Part shown: piece by piece, positions 33,687 through 44,368 of the stretch
Position numbering within the stretch: the stretch's first letter is position 1
Layout: each line of letters opens with the position of its first letter
Origin: Diplosphaera chodatii
Lineage: Eukaryota > Chlorophyta > Trebouxiophyceae > Prasiolales > Stichococcaceae
DNA length: 64,000 nt
Reading direction: 5' to 3'
Assembly (NCBI GenBank): GCA_032358165.1
Contig: JAALGY010000010.1
Span: 1,178,001 to 1,242,000 of the forward strand
Position numbers and translations under genes: made by a program
Notes under the pieces: model-generated
Seen by the model: only the letters and a program-made list of their open reading frames with translations
Told to the model about the DNA's origin: nothing
Databases searched by the model: none

Positions 33687-36600
33687 CTAGCGGTGAATGT
33701 ACTGGTCGGGCGGCGGCCCCGTGACCAGAGCGCGGCCGGCCGCCTTGAACGCGGCACGAAGCTCGTTGAGCCCAGCTTCCAGGATCTCAGTCCACTGATG
33801 CCGGTGCTGATGTCGGCGGTAAAGTGACTCGTCGCCTTGGACACCGGCATTGTGTTCTGGGACATAGTCAGTCACCGCCTCAGTGTTCAGCTCCACCAAT
33901 GCCGGCAGCGCCAGCAGCTGCCGAAGGCTGCTGCCGCTCACCTGCATGCATGGAGCACACCGCATGCAAAGCGCAGGCGCCCTGTGCAGCCGCGTGCAAA
34001 GATCAGCCGCGTTGCAGCATGCATGCCGCTGGCCGCCATGTGCTCACCTGTGCGTCATGCAAGTCCAACCTCTCCAGATGCACCAGCTGCTCGGCTGCCG
34101 TCGTCAAGCAAGCCAGATCAGCATCTGCACAGGCCAGCACACTGCCGTCAAGGGACTGCCGAGTCAGCAAGCAGATGTGGAGTGGAAGTCCGCCGCTGAA
34201 GTAAATGTGCTAGGATAATTGGTGCAGTGCCTGCCGTGACTGTGGCACGCTGCACGGCCTGGACACACACCTGTGAACGGAGTCCTCCTGCCACGCTGGA
34301 GGCCTAGATACCGCAGCGGCGCTTTCAGCAGCGGCAGGGACGCCAGAAACTCTGCCATGAATGCGCCAAAACCCACGTCCCTGCCCATGGGCCCCTGCCA
34401 GCAGCATGCACATGTTGCATGTCAATCGGACGACTATCCGCCTGCTCGACCCACAGCTGAAGATCTGCTGAATGAACGAGCAATGCCAAAGTGAAGCACG
34501 CACATGCGAAGTGCAACAGATGGGATCAGGAAAAAGTCAGGTGGCAATGACAACAAGAACTGGGCAATGGCTGTGAACCTACCCAATATGGCCCAGGGAA
34601 CCGGGCTTCATCTTCAGTGTCGTACTGCAACCACAGCAGCTGCAGACTGGGCGGCATGTGCGCCGCCAGCGTGCGTGGCAATCCCTCAGACAGGCTGCAT
34701 TCGAGCACCTCAAGTATAGCCATATCCTGTGGACAGGATCGTGAACTTAGCAAGTATGCTATGCAGGTAGCCTTACTTCAATAGAGCATCAATTTTAATA
34801 CAGCATACTCCTATATGTATGCTGTCTCTCTCTGACTGCGATTCCTGACAAGCTGTACGTGTCAATCGCAACATACCCTCAGGGCCTGCAATGCTGACAG
34901 AAAGCAGCCGCTGAGCTCTGGCAGCTGCTGCAGTCGTAAGATCTTCAAGAAAGGGCAGCAGCTTGGCAGCACCTCCAGACTGGCTCCAGTGAATGTTTTG
35001 TTATGTGCAATGTCCAGCTCCTGGTAGCAGATCATGTGAAATCTTAGCCCTGAAACACTTTGGTATCAGATTGCACGTGCATTGTCTTGCATATTGCACA
35101 GGCGGAACGGTGACTGCATGCTGTGACATAACACATCCACCTGCAGGCAAGGCATCATGTGCAGCGCAGCCGCCAGAACCTCATCACTGGTCTCATCAGG
35201 TCGCAGCTCCAGCTGCCTGCATTGGGAGGGCAGAGTGGTGGAGTCAAGGTACCACAACCCAGGCATGGCACAGGGCTGCATGGTTTGCAGCAGTATTCCC
35301 AGTCGTCATCAGCACTGCAGATGAGGAGCCACGAAGCATGCATGGCACGCCAGAAGCACCTAAGTGGCATGCGCAGCCCACGCAGTCTGTCCCACTGTTG
35401 GGGTCGTCTCCGTGCGGCGGGTCGGACTCTCCGAGGGTCTCCGTCGTCCGCTCGCTGCGTCAGACCGACATGATCTTGCAAGCGTGTATGCTTTTCTCAT
35501 TCAGAAGGTTCCCAAATCTGTAGGTGCTATCCATCGAGTGAAAGACGGTGATGGTAGTGGAGGTGAGCGACGTTAACGCTGATTCAGGGCATGAACGCAC
35601 CAGGCAGAGAGTCGTGAGGCTGGTGAGCGGCTGCAGCGCCGCCAAAAGGTCAGCAGTCAAATCTGAACGCAAACCAAGCCGCCGCAGGTTTGTCAGTGTG
35701 CGTAGGCAGGCCTCCATGTTGGCTTGTGAAGCCTGCACAGCAGTAAGTTGGACAATTGTATGCTGGCAACAGGCAGCCACTGAGCAGGGTGATGAGCCTT
35801 GCACACACGCTCAAGTATCTGGGGCTTGTGTGCACACCCTGCTCCTTCTGGCAGCCAGTGCAAGACTGCTGAGCTTTAGTAGGTGGACATGCGGTATATT
35901 GTAGGCATCACCCATGCAGCTTGTTGGACATCCAAAGCAACAGTAATGTCAGGTGCTCACCTTCCCAGGTGCTGGCAGGTTCAGCACCGTCAAGTGTTGC
36001 ATTTGCTTCAGCTCATAGCAGTCGCTGCGTGTGAGCGGCTTCATTACTGGAGCGTCCAGATGCTGCAAAGCTGTCAGGCGACTGAGCTGCTGAACACTCG
36101 GTATGTGCTCTTGGCGCCAGCCCTCGACCACCTCGTCAGCCCTCATAACCAGGCGTGTCAGCTGTGTCTCTTGTATCAGAACATAAAACCCGGTCACAGC
36201 AGCTCCCTCCACATCACCGTAGTCCCCCGGCTGGTACAACTGCACCACCATGCAAGGCGATGCACGTGAGCAGAGACCTCGCTACTTTGGCATGCTTGAA
36301 AGGCTTGACTCGTGTAATACCCTGACGGTGCTTTGACACAATAGCTGCTCATTTCGCAGAATGACAGTTGCTCAACAGTCGTAAGGTATTGCCTGCATCT
36401 CACCGCAGCGCTAGCGCCGAGGTCCTCGAGACAACAAGATTTCAGGTGCCCGCAGAATTTGCCATCTAAAGATCCATCTGCGCCCAACGATTGTAGCTGC
36501 AAGATGTCCGCCGCTGCCAGATCATACTCCAGTACCTCTCCAACTTTGATTTCCAGGCGCCAGTTATCACCTGTCCACACCGGCAGTGTCAGGACAGAGG

Positions 36601-38382
36601 TCAGCCGCATGTGCAGGCGTGCGTGATTCATAGGGCCCAGCCTTTGACACTGCACAAGCAGCAATGCTCCACAATGCCAAGCCTGGAGGCCACAACACTC
36701 GATCTGCTATGCAGTGACTGGGCTTCCAGGGCCAGCACTGCACTCCCATCAAAACAGTCAGAGGTGGGCATCACCATCGGCAGTATGCTCGGAGGCGGTC
36801 CGAGCGGCAAGCACGGCCAGAGGCCACAGCGCCCCATGAAATATGTCCCAGCTGTCGAAGCCGCCACAGTACAGCTGCTGGAGCTGCGGCAGCGTGTCCG
36901 GCAGCCGGGGCGCAACTTGTGGCGGATCATCCTCACGCAGCCAGTTTTCCCCTTCGTGACACAGTAACAGCGAAGCCAGGTGCTGCAAAGACCACATAGG
37001 CACCATGTCATGACCGTTTGCAGCCACTCGCTGCTCTCCACAGTTATCAAGGTGATACAGGATGAGAACCGTGCACTGACCTGCAGCGGCAGGGCATTGA
37101 TGAGGGCCATTACATCATCGTATCCGTGTGTGACATTCATTACTACCGTCACATCCAGAGCCTACAGACCAGCAGAATGTGTTTGAACACTGATTTAAGT
37201 GATAGGCCGGCACAATTTGTGACTGATGACTTGCAGACTGCTTCCGACTCAACACAGTGACAGTAACGAGCCTTGCGCATTCACCTGCAGCTGCGGCGGC
37301 ATTTGCAGGCACGTGACAGTCTTGGCAGCACCGCCGCACATGTGCAGTCGTAGCTCTGTCAGCGCTGTTGCAGCCATGAGCTCCACAGGCACAGTCGCCT
37401 CCTCGTGCGTTTCCCCCGGTGCGCAACACCGCATTGGGCAGCACCGCAGGTCCAGGCTGCACAGGCGCGGCAGCTGCGCCGCCAGGCGTGCGGTTGCCTG
37501 TGCATCGTCACATGGCACCCGCAGCACCTCCAGCTGCTGCAGGGTTGTCAGCGGTTGCAGCCCTGCACAGCATGACAACGTCACGACATCGTTTTGAAAC
37601 GCATCAGCACTGGTGCGCTGAACCTTACGTCGACAGCAGTACATGCTATACCTCATGATCGTGTCTGCAGGGCACCTGCAGCTGGAAGGGGTCCGCAGTC
37701 AGACGCATCAAGTGCCACCAGGTTGGTGAGGGCCGCGAGTGCCACCCCTGGCAGCTCGGACGTGTGGACCAGCTGCGGATGCTGGACCGAATCCAAGCAA
37801 CCGTACTCGCAGCCGGTGAACCTGAGAGACGTCAGCTGCTGCAGTGCACTGAGCGGCTGCATAACACCGGCAGTGGGTGCCAGCCTGTAGTAAGGAATGG
37901 CGATGACTGAACTGCCGCCTGTGTCAGCTCACCGACCATCATCAAAGTTGCAGAGGATTGGCAGCTGAGTGTACTCACGGCAGTTCAAGTTGCCGCAGGT
38001 GCTGCAGCTGCTGGAGCTCTCGCCATGGGATGGCATCATACCCGCACTCGGCCAGCGTCACGCTGTGCACTCCTGCGAGTGTCAGGTCATCTTGCAACGT
38101 TCTCGTAATATGCAATGCGTGCGTGCATGCAAGCAACCATGGTGACGGTCGGGCACCTTCGAGGCGCCGCAGCAGTGGCGCAATCTGCTGGCTGCGCCCA
38201 AATTGCTGCATCTCAGCTGCAGTCGTGCAGCACGACAGTATCATGCGCCGCAATGAGTGAGAGGTCGCACTCAACGCCACTGCTGCTGCACTTCCGTCAG
38301 GGCGTGCAGCTGCCAAGATGGCGCTGAGCACATCGGGCGTCATCTCTGCCAGGCCAACTCGGGAGCGCCTGGGTACTACCAT
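33687..38382 (-). CDS. F-box/LRR protein, array copy G4 (reference copy)
   Basis: The complete model was worked out border by border. Sixteen exons on the minus strand: 38382-38157, 38072-37979, 37884-37676, 37562-37285, 37161-37081, 36982-36775, 36570-36404, 36239-35961, 35732-35601, 35454-35360, 35216-35141, 35020-34877, 34726-34583, 34394-34271, 34124-34048 and 33941-33687. They sum to 2589 bases, one open frame of 862 residues. Residues 11-75 form an F-box (LAEMTPDVLSAILAAARP ... LRRMILSCCTTAAEM). LRRs follow, usually one or two per exon: LQQLTSLRFTGC, LQQLEVLRVPCDD, LCSLDLRCCP, LRQL-type segments in exon 9, LEVLPSCCPFLKILRL. Exons 5-7 include a conserved non-canonical block (WRLEIKVGEVLEYDLAAADI). 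The last exon has LLALPALVEL, a variable tail and LNELRAAFKAAGRALVTG. Expected role: SCF ubiquitin-ligase substrate receptor in cytosol or nucleus; substrate unknown. Confidence 0.85.
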
Positions 38383-38466
38383 GCTTTTCAGTGGTCACTG
38401 TGAGAGATGTATGTAGTAAAGCAGGTCTGCACGGAAGCCTGGCACAACCAGATCGCTGTCCCTGGC

Positions 38467-38482
38467 GATCTGCAAAGCGTAG
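38467..38482 (-). promoter_or_regulatory. conserved element upstream of G4
   Basis: GATCTGCAAAGCGTAG on the plus strand, 85 bases upstream of the G4 start. It differs at two positions from the G1 version. Confidence 0.3.
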
Positions 38483-38730
38483 ACGCTAGTGTTGTCACAC
38501 CATACACCGTGCGTTTGCGTAGAACCACGAAGTTTCAGCAAGCTGTATGCGAGTGCGATCAACAAGGCCACTCTGCGGCAGTCTGCAGGGCAATGAAAGC
38601 CTGCAGGCTTGAAAGAGGTGTGTCATGTGCACGCACGTGCTGAGGTAGTTCCAGAGAAGCTGGCTGCACCGCCTGCTTGATTTATGATCGGCGGTTGCAA
38701 CGGCAGAGGAGGAGAACGTGACTGCGCCGA

Positions 38731-39036
38731 GTTGCATGCCCATCTTCATTTGCCTGACCCAGACAAAGTGCAACCACGATGCAGGCTGCATGCAGTGCCG
38801 GGCTGTCAACTCAAGGTGATCCGGCGTGTCACATGCCCATCTTCATTTGCCTGACCCAGACAGAAACACAGAATGCAACCACAATGCAGGCTGCATGCAG
38901 TGCCGGGCTGTCAACTCAAGGTAATCCGGCGTGTCACATGCCCATCTTCATTTGCCTGACCCAGACAGAAACACAGAATGCAACCACAATGCAGGCTGCA
39001 TGCAGTGCCGGGCTGTCAACTCAAGGTGATCCGGCG
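38731..39036. repeat. minisatellite, 96-, 105- and 105-bp units, three copies
   Basis: Units at 38731-38826, 38827-38931 and 38932-39036. The second and third differ at about one base; the first is the same short variant as at 22398. Homologous to the two-copy array in the G1-G2 spacer. Confidence 0.9.
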
Positions 39037-39110
39037 TGGCAAGGGCAACCTCGCTACTGTGGCGGTGTGGCCGCACGCATATGACATCAAAAGCAAAGTT
39101 GCAGCTCTCA

Positions 39111-42100
39111 CTAGCGCAGGCCGGGCGGTTTTCCTGTGACCAGAGCGCGGCCAACTGAGCTGAATGCTGCACGAAGCTCACCGAGCGAAGCTTCCAATGC
39201 CTGATCCCGATCCCACTCGAGACACCGCTGGTGAAGATATGACATGGTAACCACGTCGCCATGTCCAGGGTCGTCAACACTAACTGCTGCAAAGTTGTCT
39301 GTGTCCGGCCGAGCCCTCAGCTCCACCAACGCCGGCAGCGCCATCAGCTGCTGAAGGCTGCCGTCGCTCACCTGCATGCGTGCATATGACCACTGCAGCT
39401 CGCAAATGGGCATCTTGCGTGGCACAGTGTGGAAGCTCGCTACTTGGCAGCAATGCACGCTGCCGGCGGCTGTGTGCTCACCTGCACACCACGCAGGTCC
39501 AACCTCTCCAGATGCACCAGCTGCTCAGCTGCCGCTGCTAAACAAGTCAGGTCAGCATCTGCACAGCCCGGCATGTCGCCATCAGCAAGAAACAGGGGAC
39601 AGCGTAGCAAGCATGTGCCAAGCGCCCTCTCTGTTCTGCAGTGTGCCTCCGAAGAGGCTGCTTCGCTGTGCCTTCCCTTCTGCCCGATCGTGACATACCG
39701 CACAGCCTAGACTCGCACCTGTGAATGGCGCTTGTTTGCCACGTTGGATGCTGAGGAACCGCAGCGGCGCCTTCAGCAGCGGCAGGGATGCCAGGAGCTC
39801 TGCCATGCATGCGCCAAAACCCGCGTCCCGTCCGGCAGGCCCCTGCGGGCAGCATGCACACGTTGCATGTCACTTGAAGGACTTGCCAGCGACCTCATCA
39901 ACAGCTAGTGACCTGCTGTTAGCTTACAATAATTACCATTTGAACAAATGTGAGTTGAGACACGGGTTGGGGAGATCACGGTAAGCACCAACCAGACAGT
40001 CACTGTGCAGTTGCCGCCAAACCCGCCTCATCGGAGGGTCCAGCAAGACGGACGCCAGTGACGTCGTACTGCAACTGCAGCGTCTGCAGGTTGGGCGGCA
40101 GGTGCGCTGCCAGTGAGCGGGGCACCCCCTCCGACAGGCCGCATCTCATCACTTGAAGTATAGCTAGTTCCTGCGGACATCGGTATGGTGTCAGCGAGCA
40201 CAACAGGCATTAGTCCTGCTGCGTTTGCAGAAAACCACACACGAACTCGATCTCAGGCGGCAATACAGCTGACAGCCAAAAGTGTCCCCTGCACAGCACA
40301 CCGTGAGGGGCTGCAATGCTGACAGAAAGCGGCCGCTGAGGTTTGGCAGCTGCTGCAAACGCAAACCCTTGATGAGAGGGCAGCATCTCGGCAGCACCTC
40401 GAGACCAGATCCAGTGAGGCCTTCGTTACTCCGGATGTCGAGTTTCTGGTACCACATCATGAACATCATCAGCGCACAAGCGAGTGTCGCCCAGATATGG
40501 TTATCACACGGAACATGTGGCACATTCGACAGCATGCATTAGCAGAACGGTGCACAAAGGTACGGGATGGTGTGGTAGGCCACGTCCACCTGTAGGCAGG
40601 GCATGTGCTGCATGGCAGCCGCCAGAGCCTCATCATCGTTCATAGTGTGCCACAGTTCCAGCTGCCTGCATTGGCGGGACAGAGTGCCTGAGTCAGTGAC
40701 GGCCCAGTCACACAGCTGCATTTTGACAGGAGGTGTTATTGGCACTGCAGGTGAGGTTTGCTTCACAAAGCATATGTGGCAAGCCAATTGCACCTCAGCG
40801 GCGAATGTCGTTTGCGCAACTTATCCAATTGATGGGCTCGTGCTTCTATATCATACGGTTGCATCGTTCAGGCAGTCATTTGTTGGTTAGTGCACATCCA
40901 AACAAATGTTCAGACACTGGCGGATGTTGAATGTCAGGGACACCCAGCTGGATCAGGTGGCTGTGAATGACAGCGCATACTGGATTAGGGCCTCAACCCA
41001 CCAGGCGGAGAGTTGTGAGGCTGGTAAGCGGTTGCAGCGCCGCCAAAAGGTCAGCAGTCAAGTCTGACCGAATAGACAGCTGCCGCAGGTTGGTCAACGC
41101 ACGCAGGCTGGCATGGACATCAGCCTGTGAAGCCTGCGCAGCAGTGGTTGTTGTCGTGAGGTTCACGATGTTGTGCTGCTGATCAGGGCAACGCCTTACC
41201 AGCTCGATGAGCCCTGCACACTTGCTCCACTGTATGTGGCATGGCAGCACACCCTATTCGCACAGCCAGTGCAGATTGCTGTGCGCCAGCAGGGTCACGC
41301 CCAATGATGTAGGCGTCAGCAATGCAGTACCGCTGGATATGCGAGCAGCAACGACATTGAATGTTCACCTCTCCGCATACCGGCAGCTGTAGCGCTCTCA
41401 ACTCCCGTATCCGCTTGACAGCAAAGCAATCGCTGCGTGTTAACGGCTGCAGGAACTCAGCATCCAGATGCCGCAAATTCCGCAGGCCCCTGAATTGCCT
41501 GACCGTTGGTAGTTCGTCCGGCTCCTGCCACCCCTCAGCTAGCTCGGCAGACCTCAAGATCAGGCGTGTCAGCTGTGCCTCATGATTCAGAAAGTTGTAC
41601 CCGTACGCAACCACGTCATCATCACCCTGCCAATGCAGCTGCACCGCCGAGCAAGGAGAACAAACAAACTCAGTAAGGACCTTGCTGCCGTGGCATGCTT
41701 GCACGGTGCTCAACGAATGACACCAGGCAGACCCTTGATGGCAGTTACCAGCCAAGCTCAACAGCTCCTGGTTGTGCAATCTGAAGGTGGTGCAGCAATC
41801 AGACTGGTGTTGCCTCATATCTCACCTGCTCGAAAGGGTCCTCCTCCTCAAAGCAAGCGGAGTTCAGGCGCCCGTGTAGAACACCATTCCTAATGTTGAT
41901 GGTGCCCAATATCTCATTCTGCAGGATGTCCCACGCTGCCAACTCATACTCCAGTATGCTGCCAACTCTGAGATGCAGGCGCCAATCGTCACCTGCAAGT
42001 CCAGCCATTGCGGGCTCTGTCACCATGCAAGTTTTCGGGACATGCAGATGTGCATGCCTAGCAGGGGGCCAAGGTCGCAGTACGAGTCGACAACAGCCCA

Positions 42101-43849
42101 CGCTATTGAGCCTGAAAGCCCCGCCCCAAGGACCAGCGTCTGGTATGGAATGAAAGGTGGTATGCTGATAGGTGATATGCTGACATCAGCTTCTCAAGCA
42201 CTCATAGCACAGAGCCAGCTGCAGCACGAGCAAAGGTGGCGTCACCCTCAGATGTGCGCTCAGAGGCGGTCGCTGCGCCCAGCACGGCCAGCGGCCACAG
42301 CGCCCTGTGGAACACGTCCCAAGCTGTCGTAGCCGCCAAAGTGGAGGTGCCTGAGCCGCGGCAGCTCGTCTGGCAGCCGGAGCGCGACCGCCGGCAGGTC
42401 TTCACTGTTCACCCATGTGCCCCGTTCGTGGCACAGCGACAGCGAAGCCAGGTGCTGCAGACCATGTGCACAACATGTCATAAACCGCTTGCTACAGCCT
42501 GCCGCTCCGTGCGGTCACTGACTGAGAAGTAGGTGAGCAACGCGGGCTCACCTGCAGAGGCAGGGCGTTGATGAGGGCCATGACACCATCATATTCGTGT
42601 GTGACATTGATTGACACCGTCACATCCAGCGCCTACAGACCAACAGGCCTTATGGAAGAGACTGCTAGGCTGATGAGATGTTTCTGAGTCAGCAGGATGC
42701 AGTCTGGGTGTGGAGGGGTGCAACTGAGAGTGCAACAGCAAGGAGCCTCTTAGCGGCACCTGCAGTCGCGGCGGCATCTGCATGCGCTGCACGGTTCCAG
42801 CAGCGCCACCACAAATCTGCAGTCGCAGCTGTGTCAGCGCTGTGGCGGCTGTGAGCTTCAGCGGCACAGTTAACTCCTCATGCCTCTGCTGTGGTGAGCA
42901 GCACCGCAGCGGGCAGCACCCCAGGTCCAGGCTGCGCAGGCGCGGCAGCTGCGCCGCCAGGTGTGTGATTGCTCCCGCATCGTCACACGGCACCCGCAGC
43001 ACCTCCAGCTGCTGCAGGGTCGCTAGGTGCTGCAGCCCTGCACGACGCACCCTTCCTCGACATCGTTTGGGAGGCGTCAGCAGTGGTGAGTTGACCCCTT
43101 ACAGCTGACAGTTGGATTGGACCTCGTGACCAGAATTGCAGGGCACCTGCGGCTGGAAGGGGTCCGCAGCCTGATGCATCAACTGCCACCAGGTTGGTGA
43201 GGGCTGCAAGTGGGAGCCCTGGCAGCTCGGCTGTGTGGACCAGCTGCGGATGCCGGTCCGACGTCACAATGCCGTACTCACAGGTGGTGAATCTCAAAGA
43301 AGTCAGCTGCTGCAGAGCGCTGATCGGCTGCAAGGCACCGGTCGTGGCTGCCAGCCTGTCAAGAGAACGGCACCGACGCAATTGCCACCGGTGTCAGCGT
43401 GTGATCAACCTTGCAGAGGACTGGCAGCTGAGGGTACTCACGGCAGTTCAAGTTGCCGCAGGTGCTGCAGCTGCTGAAGCTCCCGCCATGGGATGGCATC
43501 ATACCCGCAGTTGGCCAGCGTCACGCTGTGCACTCCTGCACGGGACATGATGTCGGCGACCTTGCGTGACATGCAACAGTTCCATGCAAGCAAGCATGGG
43601 CCGCGTGAAAGACGACCTGGCACCTTCGAGGCGCCGCAGCAGCGGCACAACCTGCTGGCTGCGCCCAAATTGCCGCATCTCAACTGCAGTCGTGCAGCAC
43701 GACAGTATTATGCGCCGCAACGAGCGACAGGTCGCACTCAAAGCTGCTGCTGCTGCAGTCCCGGCTGGGCGCGCAGCTGTCAAGATGGCGCTGACCACAT
43801 CGGGTGGCATGTCTGTCAGACTGATACGGGAGCGTCTGGTCGCTACCAT
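39111..43849 (-). pseudogene. F-box/LRR array copy G5, frameshifts in exons 6 and 13
   Basis: The F-box exon 43849-43624 (LTDMPPDVVSAILTAARP), exon 2, exon 3, exon 4 (about 43040-42760), exon 7 (WRLHLRVGSILEYELAAWDI), exon 8 (about 41640-41370, HEAQLTRLILRSAELAEG), exon 9 (about 41145-41005) and the last exon 39371-39111 are open and typical. Exon 6 has one extra base at 42321-42322 inside GGYDSLGR; the paralogues read GGYDSWxxFHxALWPLAVL, and that continuation is found in the next frame. Exon 13 has four extra bases near 40030 relative to G2 and meets TGA at 40002-40000. Both lesions are small, so sequencing error cannot be excluded, and a different splice donor could rescue exon 13. If the lesions are errors, this is a full-length member of the family, sister to G2. 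Confidence 0.6.
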
Positions 43850-44368
43850 GGCTTCACGCGATCACAGCAGAAGACGTATGTCGACAGAAGGGGCTTGCAA
43901 AGAAGCTCTCTCGCACGGAGATGGCTGTTACTAAGTCTGTATTGGTAATGATCTGCCAAATGTTGCTACCAGTGGTAGTGCTGCACCACACACTGTGCGG
44001 TTGCGCAGGATCAAAGATACAGCCGGTTGTTACCGAATGCGAAACTGATGTATGCACGCTGCGGTGGAGTGAATGCAAAGTCAAGCTTGCAGGTGTGCGT
44101 GGGGTGTCATGTGTACGCACGTGCTAGGAACCATGAAGCTGCACCGCCTGCTGAATTTCGGCGGCATGCGATGGCAGAGGAAGAGAAGTAGCCTGCCCTG
44201 ATCTGCAGCGCGATCTTGTGACCCATGTAGACTGCTTCACAACGCAGGCTGCCTACAGCGCTAGACTGTAGCATGTAACAATAAACTCAAGGTAACCTGG
44301 CGCCACAGGGGCAACCGCAATACTGTGGCCGCATGCACACCAGCACGCCAGGAGCACAGTTGCAAGTG
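43850..44368. other. spacer G5-G6
   Basis: About 520 bases without a gene. A variant of the conserved upstream element lies at 43950-43962 (GATCTGCCAAATG). The right part is the 3' flank of G6 and contains short ATC and GAT runs. Confidence 0.5.

Larger units (their letters stand above)
38383..39110. other. spacer G4-G5 with minisatellite
   Basis: About 730 bases. It matches the G1-G2 spacer along most of its length but lacks the 579-bp insertion and has one more minisatellite unit. No gene was seen. Confidence 0.6.

Noticed and set aside
38731..39036. Possible CRISPR array
   Set aside because: The whole 105-bp unit repeats, without unique spacers, in a eukaryotic setting.
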